A DNA stretch of 6,815 nucleotides from NCBI GenBank assembly GCA_947473445.1, contig CANJEU010000115.1, positions 1 through 6,815 on the forward strand, written 5' to 3'. The notes beneath the pieces are model-generated. The model had not been told where the DNA came from, ran no database searches, and saw only the letters and a list, made by a program, of their open reading frames with translations. Position numbers and translations under genes: made by a program. The DNA comes from Fidelibacterota bacterium. GTDB lineage: Bacteria; Pseudomonadota; Alphaproteobacteria; Rhodospirillales; Rhodospirillaceae. Numbering within the stretch: the first letter of the stretch is position 1; every line of letters begins with the position of its first letter. Shown piece after piece: positions 1 through 5,968 of the stretch.

Positions 1-374
1 CCTACTTCCGCGACGGCGAACGCCGGGTCATGAGCCGGCTGTTACACGGTGCGCCGAGCATCCTGGCTGCCGGCGGCGGCGCGTTCATGGACCCCGACAC
101 CCGAGCGCTGATCGGCGCGCGCGCGATTTCCATCTGGCTCAAGGCCGATCTCGACACGCTGTCGTTGCGAACAAAGGGACGCACTCATCGTCCCCTGCTG
201 AACGGGGGCGATCCGCGCGAGGTGCTCGGCCGTCTGATCGATGCGCGTTATCCCGTCTATGAGCAGGCCGATATCACTGTCGAGACCGGACACGACAATC
301 CCACGGTCACATGCCTGCGGGTGCTGAGCGCCATCGAGACGTTCCTTGGCATGACGCTCCTCACCAAAGACTGA
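1..374 (+). CDS. aroK: Shikimate kinase, 3' part (5' end outside window)
   Basis: Shikimate kinase phosphorylates shikimate at the 3-hydroxyl with ATP in the cytoplasm, the fifth step of the shikimate pathway. The open frame starts at base 3 and has no start codon in the window, so the N-terminal P-loop is missing. What remains is diagnostic: an FRDGE stretch opening the fragment, then AAGGGAF, matching the GGG shikimate-binding motif of the family, then the lid region with the RPLL arginine (bases about 165-200), and a C-terminal RYPVYEQADI segment. Internal ATGs, such as the one at base 30, lie inside the conserved FRDGE-to-GGG region and are not plausible starts. It ends with TGA, 6 bases before aroB, so the two are almost certainly co-transcribed. 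The fragment has no frameshift or odd residue. Identity is close to certain; only the left boundary is unknown. Confidence 0.95.
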   Translation, partial: YFRDGERRVMSRLLHGAPSILAAGGGAFMDPDTRALIGARAISIWLKADLDTLSLRTKGRTHRPLLNGGDPREVLGRLIDARYPVYEQADITVETGHDNPTVTCLRVLSAIETFLGMTLLTKD

Positions 375-380
375 CCCAAG

Positions 381-1535
381 ATGCCCGGCGCCATGACGGC
401 AACCCCCTCTCAAGATACGAGCACGATCGTCGCCGTGCCGCTCGGTGCGCGCGCCTACGATATCCATGTGGGCCGCGGCCTGATCGCGCGCGCCGGCGCG
501 CTGATGGCGCCGGTCCTGTCACAGAAGCGTGTGTTCATCGTCACCGACAGCAACGTCGCGCCGCTTTATCTTGCCGCGGTCACCCAAAGTCTCACGCAGG
601 CGGGCATCCACGTCGACCATGCCGTCGTGCCCGCTGGGGAATCGAGCAAGGATTTTGCCCATCTCGCGCGCCTGCTTGACGCCATGCTGGCGGCGAAATG
701 CGAGCGCGGCACCATGATCGTCGCCCTTGGCGGCGGCGTGATCGGCGATCTGGCCGGCTTTGCCGCCTCGGTGCTGCTACGCGGCGTCGACTTCATCCAA
801 ATTCCCACCACTCTGCTCTCGCAGGTCGACAGTTCGGTGGGCGGAAAGACCGGCATCAATACCAGCGCGGGCAAAAACCTCGTTGGAAGTTTCCATCAGC
901 CGCGCCTGGTGCTTGCCGATACGGATGTGCTGGCGACCCTGCCAATGCGCGAACTGCGCGCGGGCTATGCGGAGGTGGCCAAATACGGGCTGCTGGGCGA
1001 TGCGGTTTTCTGGGCCTGGCTTGAGGCGAATGCGCCCACCATGCTGACGGCGGGCGCGTCCCACCATGACTTGTTGCGCGTCGCCATTGTCACAAGCTGC
1101 GCGGCGAAAGCCAAGATCGTGGTGGCCGACGAAAAGGAAAGCGGCGTGCGCGCGCTCTTGAACCTTGGGCACACCTTCGGCCATGCGCTCGAGGCAGAGA
1201 TGGGATACGGCGAAGACCTGCTCCATGGTGAGGGCGTTGCCATCGGTATGGTGCTGGCCTTCGACCTGTCGGCGCGTCTTGGTTTATGCCCCCCCGCCGA
1301 TGCCGCACGCGTTCGCGCGCATATGCAAGCCGTGGGCTTGCCGGCAGTGCCCCCGCGCTCGGGGCCGCGCGGGCCGGTCACGGCCGCGGCGCTCATCGCT
1401 CATATGAGTCACGATAAGAAAATGAAAGACGGCGCAGTGACCTTCGTGCTCGCCCGCCGCATCGGAGAAGCTTTCCTCTCCCGCGACGTTTCCACCGCCG
1501 CCCTCGAAGACATGCTCACGGCGGCCCTCGCTTAA
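381..1535 (+). CDS. aroB: 3-dehydroquinate synthase
   Basis: AroB converts DAHP to 3-dehydroquinate, the second step of the shikimate pathway, using NAD+ and a divalent metal (Zn or Co) in the cytoplasm. The 384-residue product is of normal length. Visible motifs are the NAD-binding GGGVIGDLAGF (residues 117-127), PTTLLSQVDSSVGGKTG (142-158) and GKNLVGSFHQP (164-174). Expected metal ligands are E198 in AEVAKYG, H264 in LNLGHTFGHALE and H282 in LHGEGVAIGM; H268 matches the catalytic histidine. ATG 381 is 6 bases after the aroK stop. A second in-frame ATG at 393 is possible, and neither has a convincing ribosome binding site, so translation may be coupled to aroK. The segment at residues 321-333 is rich in Pro, Gly and Arg and looks like a variable loop. 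Function is secure; the exact start is less so. Confidence 0.97.
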   Translation: MPGAMTATPSQDTSTIVAVPLGARAYDIHVGRGLIARAGALMAPVLSQKRVFIVTDSNVAPLYLAAVTQSLTQAGIHVDHAVVPAGESSKDFAHLARLLDAMLAAKCERGTMIVALGGGVIGDLAGFAASVLLRGVDFIQIPTTLLSQVDSSVGGKTGINTSAGKNLVGSFHQPRLVLADTDVLATLPMRELRAGYAEVAKYGLLGDAVFWAWLEANAPTMLTAGASHHDLLRVAIVTSCAAKAKIVVADEKESGVRALLNLGHTFGHALEAEMGYGEDLLHGEGVAIGMVLAFDLSARLGLCPPADAARVRAHMQAVGLPAVPPRSGPRGPVTAAALIAHMSHDKKMKDGAVTFVLARRIGEAFLSRDVSTAALEDMLTAALA

Positions 1536-1564
1536 AATCACTCCGTTCCAAATAGGAACCTGCC

Positions 1565-2875
1565 ATGTTGTTCGTTTTAGTCGCGGTCCTGGTCTTGCTC
1601 ACCATCGCAGCCTTTTTCTCGGTGGCCGAAACCGCTTTGACCACCGCGTCCAAACCGCTGATGCATCAGCTGGAAAGCGAAGGCGACGAGCGCGCCGGCA
1701 CGGTGGTGAAGCTGCTGGACGAACGCGAGGAAATGATCTCGACCGTTCTGCTGGGCAACAACCTCGTCAATATTCTCGCGTCCGCGCTGACCACCGGCCT
1801 CATGATCGAAATGTTCGGCAGCGAAGGCGTGTTCTACGCAACCGGAATCATGACGGTGCTGGTGGTGATCTACGGCGAGATTCTGCCCAAGACCTACGCG
1901 CTGCTTTATACGACCAACGCTTCGCTCAAATGCGCGCCGGTGATGTATTTCCTGATGCGCCTGTTCAAGCCGTTCAACGCGGCGATTGAGTATTTCGTCA
2001 CCGGCGCCCTGCGCATGTTCAAGCTGAGCACCACGGTGACTCGGTCGGCCAAGGAAGTCCTGGCGGAGCTGCGCGGCGCCATCGAAGTGCAGATGGCGGA
2101 AAAAACCATCATTCACGAGGTCAAGCATGAGCGGCAGATGCTGCGCAGCGTGCTCGACCTTGGCGAATACGCGGTCAGCGACATCATGATCCATCGCCAG
2201 AAGCTGGTGACGATCGACGCCGACCAGCCGATCGAGGACATCATCGAACAGGTTGCGTCGTCCCCTTACTCGCGCATTCCGTTGTGGCGCGGGCAGCCGG
2301 ACAATATCGTCGGCCTCATTCACGCCAAGGCTTTGTTGCGCGCGCTAGAGTCGGCGCAAGGTAAGACCGAAAAGCTCGACGTCGTGCGCCTTGCCATCAA
2401 GCCATGGTTCATCCCTGCCACCACGACGCTGCTGGAACAACTAAATGCGTTCCGCGCGCGCCGCGAACATTTCGCCATGGTGGTCGATGAGTACGGCTCG
2501 CTGATGGGCGCGCTGACGCTCGAGGATATTTTGGAAGAAATCGTGGGCGACATCCGCGACGAACACGACGTACAGGTAGCCGGCGTGCGCACGCAAACGG
2601 ACGGCTCATACCTGATCGACGGAAGCGTGACATTGCGTGACCTGAACCGCGAGTTCGACTGGGCCCTGCCCGACGACAAGGCTTCGACCGTTGCGGGCTT
2701 GGTCCTGGTCGAGGCCCGCACGATTCCCATCCCGGGGCAGAAATTCCTGTTCCACGGCTTCCGCTTCGAGGTTTTACGCCGATCGCGCAATCAGTTGACC
2801 TTGATCCGCATCACGCCGCCACGCGCCGACGGCAGTGCAGCATCGGACCGGGGCGAGACACTCGCGGGCGGGTAA
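1565..2875 (+). CDS. HlyC/CorC-family membrane protein (CNNM + two CBS + CorC_HlyC domains)
   Basis: A 436-residue inner-membrane protein of the family often annotated 'hemolysin' or CorC, related to Mg2+/Co2+ efflux proteins. The CNNM (DUF21) membrane domain covers about residues 1-150. Hydrophobic segments lie near 1-18, 60-80, 88-106 and 123-147, and the FFSVAETAL (17-25), LLGNNLVNIL (62-71) and GEILPKT (104-110) signatures are present. Two CBS domains follow, about 200-262 (after SDIMIHR) and 272-332 (VVDEYGSLMGALTLED at 306-321). A C-terminal CorC_HlyC domain spans about 343-418. ATG 1565 has AGGAA at 1554-1558, 6 bases upstream. The gene is 29 bases after aroB, so it is likely in the same operon. 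Substrate cannot be read from sequence; Mg2+ or Co2+ transport is a family-level inference. Old hemolysin labels are historical and not evidence of toxin activity. Confidence 0.93.
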   Translation: MLFVLVAVLVLLTIAAFFSVAETALTTASKPLMHQLESEGDERAGTVVKLLDEREEMISTVLLGNNLVNILASALTTGLMIEMFGSEGVFYATGIMTVLVVIYGEILPKTYALLYTTNASLKCAPVMYFLMRLFKPFNAAIEYFVTGALRMFKLSTTVTRSAKEVLAELRGAIEVQMAEKTIIHEVKHERQMLRSVLDLGEYAVSDIMIHRQKLVTIDADQPIEDIIEQVASSPYSRIPLWRGQPDNIVGLIHAKALLRALESAQGKTEKLDVVRLAIKPWFIPATTTLLEQLNAFRARREHFAMVVDEYGSLMGALTLEDILEEIVGDIRDEHDVQVAGVRTQTDGSYLIDGSVTLRDLNREFDWALPDDKASTVAGLVLVEARTIPIPGQKFLFHGFRFEVLRRSRNQLTLIRITPPRADGSAASDRGETLAGG

Positions 2876-3020
2876 AGCCGCGACGCACTGTCACAGCTAA
2901 CCGATTGACCGGGATTATCCCCGGGCTCACACTTCAGGTTCGTTCTTGAGGAGGTCTAACGAGGTCCTCTTGAGGCGGACCTTGCTGGACTTGGCGACTT
3001 AGGGCTTTCAACTGCGATTG

Positions 3021-3026
3021 AAGGAG
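3021..3026 (+). promoter_or_regulatory. Ribosome binding site that fixes the start of the CBS protein
   Basis: AAGGAG, a near-perfect Shine-Dalgarno sequence, ends 6 bases before ATG 3033. An in-frame TTG lies at 3018, but using it would place this site inside the coding region, and the TTG has no comparable site of its own. ATG 3033 is therefore the start. Confidence 0.85.
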
Positions 3027-3032
3027 CGCGCC

Positions 3033-3479
3033 ATGATCCGAAGAATTGTACCCGACGTTATCTGCGATCAAATTCTACAGAAGGTCACGCCCCGCGACAC
3101 GGTGCGTCAGGCCGCGCGCCTGATGCGTGAAAAGAAGATTGCAGCCGTTCTTGTGATGGAAGGCGAGCGGCTGGTCGGTATAGTTACCGAACGCGATATG
3201 ACCGTGCGCGTTGTCGCCGCCGGCCTTGATGCCGATACGACGCCGGTGGGCGAAATGATGACCGCCGACCCCGATACCCTAGCGCCCAGCGACACGGCCT
3301 CGGACGCGCTGCGCATGATGAAGAGCCGCAATTACCGACACCTCCCCGTTGTGGACGGCGGCACCGTGGTGGGCATGGTCTCGGTGCGCGATCTCTACGC
3401 CGTCTATAACGGGGAGTTGGAACAGGATCTCAAGGACCGGAACGCCTATATCTACGGCGAAGCATACGGGACGGCCTAA
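3033..3479 (+). CDS. Stand-alone tandem CBS-domain protein
   Basis: A 148-residue soluble protein made almost wholly of one CBS pair (a Bateman module). CBS 1 covers about residues 12-65, with GIVTERDM at 49-56. CBS 2 covers about 73-125, with HLPVVDGG at 103-110 and GMVSVRDL at 114-121. The charged tail ends in YIYGEAYG. Such modules usually bind adenine nucleotides and act as energy or ligand sensors, often on a separate partner; the partner here is unknown. It has no catalytic or DNA-binding domain and no membrane segment. It starts 157 bases after the CorC-like gene, which carries its own CBS pair, and its strong ribosome binding site suggests good translation. A GC-rich hairpin follows. 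The similarity to the CorC CBS pair is at family level only, so I do not infer duplication from it. Confident as a CBS protein; its function is open. Confidence 0.92.
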   Translation: MIRRIVPDVICDQILQKVTPRDTVRQAARLMREKKIAAVLVMEGERLVGIVTERDMTVRVVAAGLDADTTPVGEMMTADPDTLAPSDTASDALRMMKSRNYRHLPVVDGGTVVGMVSVRDLYAVYNGELEQDLKDRNAYIYGEAYGTA

Positions 3480-3507
3480 CGGCCGATGTCCCTGCATAGC
3501 AGCTAGA

Positions 3508-3531
3508 CCGGGCCTGCACTTGCCCGGCTTT
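3508..3531 (+). terminator. Possible weak terminator after the CBS gene
   Basis: Arms CCGGGC (3508-3513) and GCCCGG (3522-3527) form a 6-bp GC stem with an 8-base loop, followed by CTTT. The T run is too short for a classic intrinsic terminator. The hairpin could separate the CBS gene from the DUF2889 pair. Its right arm overlaps the -35 element of the candidate promoter below. Confidence 0.35.
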
Positions 3532-3548
3532 GAGCGCGCGCGTATATC
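3520..3548 (+). promoter_or_regulatory. Candidate promoter for the DUF2889 pair (possibly leaderless)
   Basis: TTGCCC at 3520-3525 and TATATC at 3543-3548 are separated by 17 bases, each matching four of six sigma-70 consensus bases. A transcript starting 6-7 bases after the -10 would begin at or next to ATG 3555, giving a leaderless mRNA. This fits the absence of a recognisable ribosome binding site before 3555. Short elements like these arise often by chance, so this is a hypothesis. Confidence 0.3.
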
Positions 3549-3554
3549 GGCCCG

Positions 3555-4115
3555 ATGCCCTTAACGAGTCCGAGCGAACGCGAACCGGTCCATACGCGCA
3601 CGATCACCTGCGAAGGGTTTGAGCGCGAGGATGGCCTTTACGATATCGACGGCTGGCTGACGGACACCAAAAGCTACGCCTATACCAGCACAGACTGGGG
3701 CGAAGTGAGCGCGGGCGTGCCGGTGCACGGCATGGGTCTGCGCCTGACCATCGATGCGACGCTGACGATTCGCGAGGTCGCCGCGGCGATGGATTACACG
3801 CCGTTCAACATGTGTCCGTCCATCACGCCGAACTTCCAGCGCCTCGTCGGCCTCAATCTCGGCAGAGGTTTTTCCGACGCCGTGCGTCAGGCTCTGGGCG
3901 GCACACAAGGCTGTGTGCACCTTGTCGATCTTCTGCGTCCAATGGCGACCACCGCCTACCAACTTCTGTCGCCCGCCGGCTATCAGGCCTTCAAGGATCA
4001 AGAGGCGCGCGGCGAACCCATCAAGGCGTTCTTCCTCAATCAATGCCACGCATGGAAAAGTGACGGCGAAGTCACGCGTGAGCAGTTCCCGAGCCTCTAT
4101 ACGGGAAAGAACTGA
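3555..4115 (+). CDS. DUF2889 family protein, first copy
   Basis: A 186-residue protein that I recognise as DUF2889, a family without assigned function. Supporting signatures are the N-terminal HTRTITCEGFEREDGLYDID block (13-32), then LTDTK (35-39), the AGVPVHGMGLRLTID block (53-67), GGTQGCVHL (115-123) and a C-terminal NQCHAWK (162-168). No signal peptide or membrane segment is visible, so it is probably cytoplasmic. C19, C87, C120, C164, H58, H122 and H165 all have counterparts in the next gene, which suggests a metal or cofactor site; that is inference. No Shine-Dalgarno sequence precedes ATG 3555, which may be leaderless. The next gene starts 2 bases after this stop, so the two form one transcription unit. 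The family call is good; the function is unknown. Confidence 0.85.
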   Translation: MPLTSPSEREPVHTRTITCEGFEREDGLYDIDGWLTDTKSYAYTSTDWGEVSAGVPVHGMGLRLTIDATLTIREVAAAMDYTPFNMCPSITPNFQRLVGLNLGRGFSDAVRQALGGTQGCVHLVDLLRPMATTAYQLLSPAGYQAFKDQEARGEPIKAFFLNQCHAWKSDGEVTREQFPSLYTGKN

Positions 4116-4117
4116 TC

Positions 4118-4681
4118 ATGCCCTTGCCCACACCCGCGCCGCGCAAGCTCAGACACACCCGCACGATTGTGTGCGAGGGCTATGAGCGCGCCGACGGTCA
4201 ATGGGACGTGGATGGCCGGCTCACCGACGTCAAAGCCGATACCATCAAATTCTGGAACGAAGGCGCGGAAATTCCCGCCGGTCAGCCGGTGCATGACATG
4301 TATCTGCGCCTGACGGTCGATTCAAAGATGACCATCACCCATAGCGAAGCGGCCATGGACTATCATCCATGGCCCGTATGCCCCGCGATCACACAGAATT
4401 TCAGCAAGCTCGCGGGCGTCTCGATCAAGCCAGGGTTCACCAAAAAGGCCGGTGATCTGTTCGGCGGCGTCAACGGCTGTACCCATCTTGGCTCGTTGAT
4501 CGGCCCAGCGGCGACGACGGTGATGCAGACCATGGTGCGCGCACGTGTCAAGCGGATGAAGGAGGCCCAGGACAACGGGCAGCCGCGGCCGATGCCGGCG
4601 TTCCTGAACACCTGTCACACGTGGGCGACGAATAGTCCCGTGGTGAAACGCGAATATCCGGAATTTTATCGGGGCGAGTAG
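4118..4681 (+). CDS. DUF2889 family protein, second copy
   Basis: A 187-residue paralogue of the preceding gene, roughly 40% identical by eye and alignable over nearly its full length with one single-residue gap near residue 49. Shared blocks are HTRTIVCEGYERADG (13-27), AGQPVHDMYLRLTVD (54-68), EAAMDY (77-82), GGVNGCTHL (116-124) and AFLNTCHTW (161-169). All four cysteines (C19, C88, C121, C166) and H59, H123 and H167 match the first copy. The region around residues 40-50 and the helix-like stretch 136-157 differ most. The second copy is more basic there (RARVKRMKEAQ), so the two may form a heteromer or have diverged in substrate. ATG 4118 lies 2 bases after the previous stop; a GGGA at 4103-4106 is a poor ribosome binding site, so coupling is likely. 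Hairpins follow. Function unknown. Confidence 0.85.
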   Translation: MPLPTPAPRKLRHTRTIVCEGYERADGQWDVDGRLTDVKADTIKFWNEGAEIPAGQPVHDMYLRLTVDSKMTITHSEAAMDYHPWPVCPAITQNFSKLAGVSIKPGFTKKAGDLFGGVNGCTHLGSLIGPAATTVMQTMVRARVKRMKEAQDNGQPRPMPAFLNTCHTWATNSPVVKREYPEFYRGE

Positions 4682-4812
4682 CTCAGTGCGTCGCCCTGGG
4701 CCTCGTGCCCAGGGCCCAGAGCTGCCCGCGCTGTACGCTGCGGCACGTCCTGTCCGCGCTGCATAAACTGAGTTTGACGCCGCTGGATCCTGGGCATTCG
4801 CCCAGGATGACG
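4682..4812. repeat. Intergenic palindromic element with two same-core hairpins
   Basis: The gap between convergent genes holds two hairpins. The first has arms CCCTGGGC (4694-4701) and GCCCAGGG (4707-4714) with a 5-base loop. The second has arms ATCCTGGGC (4787-4795) and GCCCAGGAT (4800-4808) with a 4-base loop. They share the core CCTGGGC/GCCCAGG, so each arm could also pair with the other hairpin. CTCAGT (4682-4687) and ACTGAG (4767-4772) form a wider inverted pair around the first. The second, flanked by TGG and GACG, resembles palindromes dispersed through many alphaproteobacterial genomes. The hairpins may also end transcription from both sides, though neither has a T run. No gene is visible here. 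Confidence 0.65.
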
Positions 4813-4840
4813 CGTTGAGAATGGGTCGAGGGTGGCGCGC

Positions 4841-5116
4841 CTACTCGCCCGGCGCGGTCAGCTTCAGCGACAGGGCGTGAACGCGTTCGCGCAATTCATC
4901 GGCGACGATGCCGTAAACGAGGCGCTGGCGGGCGATGCGGTTTTTGCCAAGGAAGGCCGCAGATTCGATTGTCACATTGAAGTGCGTTTCGCCGCCGCCG
5001 TCGGGATGGGCGCCGGCGTGGCCGCTGTGGCTTGCGCTGTCATCGTCGATCTCAAGGCGCGTGGGCGCTAGAGCCTCGGTGAGTTTAGCCCGCATACGAT
5101 TCGCATAAGTGCTCAT
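4841..5116 (-). CDS. BolA family protein
   Basis: A 91-residue BolA-fold protein. Family members partner monothiol glutaredoxins in [2Fe-2S] cluster handling and iron sensing, and some act as transcription factors. Visible features are KLTEALAPTRLEIDDDS (11-27), the His-rich loop SHSGHAGAHP (29-38), THFNVTIES (44-52), the helix-turn-helix-like segment FLGKNRIARQRLVYG (55-69) and the C-terminal HAL with the conserved H80. The loop carries His and no Cys, so it belongs to the histidine-type BolAs. ATG 5116 is chosen because the product then begins MSTYANRMRAKL, the usual BolA N-terminus; ATG 5095 would remove 7 residues. Neither has a clear ribosome binding site. The frame stays open far upstream, but that part is antisense to the DnaJ-like gene and has no BolA similarity. 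The gene is divergent from the DnaJ-like gene and convergent with the DUF2889 pair. Which BolA subgroup it belongs to is unresolved. Confidence 0.93.
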   Translation of the reverse strand: MSTYANRMRAKLTEALAPTRLEIDDDSASHSGHAGAHPDGGGETHFNVTIESAAFLGKNRIARQRLVYGIVADELRERVHALSLKLTAPGE

Positions 5117-5129
5117 AGCTACAAGGACA

Positions 5130-5175
5130 AGCACACCCCAAACGAAGAAACAAGATTGTGTGTTTTGGGGGTGCT
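5130..5175. promoter_or_regulatory. Imperfect inverted repeat in the divergent bolA/dnaJ-like promoter region
   Basis: AGCACACCCCAAA (5130-5142) and TTTGGGGGTGCT (5164-5175) pair over 12 positions with one bulged base and a 21-base spacer. The pair lies in the only space available for both divergent promoters (5117-5191). It could be an operator read in both directions or a cruciform. A weak TTGTGT (5156-5161) and CATATT (5179-5184) pair brackets the right arm, so a bound protein could block transcription toward the DnaJ-like gene. Regulatory function is inference. Confidence 0.45.
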
Positions 5176-5191
5176 CACCATATTCAGATCC

Positions 5192-5797
5192 ATGTCCGAA
5201 ACACGCGATCGTTTCACCTGTTCGGCGGGAACAAATACGGCCGGAACGCCGTGCGCCTGGGAAGGCTGCGCCGCCTCGGGCGAATTTCGCGCACCGAAAG
5301 ACCGGCGACTCGCCGACTACCTCATGTTCTGCCTCGATCACGTTCGCGCCTACAACGCGCGGTGGGATTTCCACGCCGGTGCGACCGTCGCCGATCTGGA
5401 GGCCGAAATCCGCAGCGCGGCGACATGGGAAAGGCCGACCTGGAAGTTGGGCACGCTGGGCGCCGGGTACAGGCCCGGCCGCCGTACCGGTGCGCGGCCG
5501 CATGTCTCCGATCCCTTCGGATTCTCGGCAGGCACTGATTTCGAGGACCGGAAGAACGCCCGCGCGGACGACGCCCAAGCTCGCGCCACACCCGGCGGCG
5601 CGACGGCCCGCAACCGCGCGCTGAAGGTCTTGGACCTGTCCGCGCCCCTCACGATTGAATCCCTTAAGGAGCGCTATAAAGCGCTGGTGAAAAAGTATCA
5701 CCCGGACGCCAACGGCGGCTCGGCCGAAGCCGAGGATCGCATGAAGACGATCAACGAGGCGTATCAGACCCTCAAAGCCGGATTGGCGGGCGCCTAA
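5192..5797 (+). CDS. DnaJ-domain protein with N-terminal Cys/His motif
   Basis: A 201-residue protein whose C-terminal J domain covers about residues 143-198. It contains KVLDL, the helix II KERYKALVKKY (159-169), the HPD tripeptide (170-172) that stimulates DnaK ATPase, and the helix III NEAYQTLKAG. It lacks the Gly/Phe region and zinc-finger repeats of true DnaJ, so it is a class III J protein and not the housekeeping chaperone. The N-terminal part has C21-x4-C26 and C47-x2-H50 in CAWEGC and FCLDH, then HVRAYNARWDF (50-60) and RPTWKLG (81-87); I recall these as typical of the J protein encoded beside bolA and cobS in alphaproteobacteria. The Cys/His set could bind zinc (inference). Start ATG 5192 gives the usual N-terminus; upstream in-frame TTG 5156 and GTG 5171 fall in the inverted repeat region. 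The client is unknown, and a link to cobaltochelatase rests on proximity only. Confidence 0.92.
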   Translation: MSETRDRFTCSAGTNTAGTPCAWEGCAASGEFRAPKDRRLADYLMFCLDHVRAYNARWDFHAGATVADLEAEIRSAATWERPTWKLGTLGAGYRPGRRTGARPHVSDPFGFSAGTDFEDRKNARADDAQARATPGGATARNRALKVLDLSAPLTIESLKERYKALVKKYHPDANGGSAEAEDRMKTINEAYQTLKAGLAGA

Positions 5798-5845
5798 AGC
5801 GCTGCAAGCGGCCATTTACGGCTTTCCGCTTCCACGCCGTATCCC

Positions 5846-5866
5846 CATATAATTCAAGTGTATATG
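5846..5866. promoter_or_regulatory. AT-rich palindrome containing a -10-like TATAAT
   Basis: CATATA (5846-5851) and TATATG (5861-5866) flank a 9-base spacer, and a perfect TATAAT lies at 5848-5853. It is an AT-rich island in a GC-rich gap upstream of cobS. No good -35 element sits 16-18 bases before it. It could be a cobS promoter or an operator half-site pair. Support is weak. Confidence 0.25.
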
Positions 5867-5874
5867 CTGGAATT

Positions 5875-5892
5875 GCCCGGGAAGCCCCGGGC
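5875..5892. repeat. GC hairpin upstream of cobS
   Basis: GCCCGGG (5875-5881) and CCCGGGC (5886-5892) form a 7-bp stem with an AAGC loop. No T run follows, so alone it is not a terminator. It may belong to the cluster of palindromes in this gap. Confidence 0.5.
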
Positions 5893-5907
5893 GTGTCATA
5901 AACCGCG

Positions 5908-5961
5908 CTTAGAGCAAGCCGCATTCCGTCGGAATCACGGGGCTTGCTCTAAGTTATTTTT
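5908..5961 (+). terminator. Terminator-like hairpin after the DnaJ-like gene
   Basis: A perfect 13-bp outer stem, CTTAGAGCAAGCC (5908-5920) with GGCTTGCTCTAAG (5941-5953), encloses an inner ATTCC/GGAAT stem with a GTC loop. TTATTTTT follows at 5954-5961. The long stem plus T-rich tract fits a Rho-independent terminator for the DnaJ-like gene. The hairpin also resembles a dispersed alphaproteobacterial palindromic repeat, so it may be a repeat copy that serves as a terminator. If cobS is transcribed from upstream of it, it would act as an attenuator or barrier. Confidence 0.6.
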
Positions 5962-5968
5962 AGTCGCG

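Noticed and set aside
1577..2323. 248-residue minus-strand open frame opposite the CorC-like gene
   Set aside because: It is rich in His, Gln, Asp and Arg as expected for the complement of a high-GC coding frame, matches no family I recognise, and lies fully inside a well-supported gene.
1565..2875. Reading the CorC-like protein as a haemolysin toxin
   Set aside because: The name is inherited from early family annotation. The domain order CNNM, two CBS, CorC_HlyC points to a membrane ion-transport family.
3561..4049. 162-residue minus-strand open frame opposite the first DUF2889 gene
   Set aside because: The plus-strand frame has clear paralogue similarity to its neighbour; the minus-strand frame shows none.
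4832..5071. 79-residue plus-strand open frame opposite bolA
   Set aside because: It is antisense to a confidently identified BolA gene and has no independent support.
5156..5191. Upstream TTG (5156) or GTG (5171) start for the DnaJ-like protein
   Set aside because: The added residues resemble no family N-terminus that I know, and both codons lie in or next to the inverted repeat of the divergent promoter region. ATG 5192 is preferred, though it lacks a clear ribosome binding site.
5117..5815. Long minus-strand extension of the bolA frame, giving a product of over 300 residues
   Set aside because: The extension is antisense to the DnaJ-like gene, its composition is typical of a GC-rich shadow frame, and BolA proteins are about 80-110 residues. 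Only the last 91 residues are BolA.
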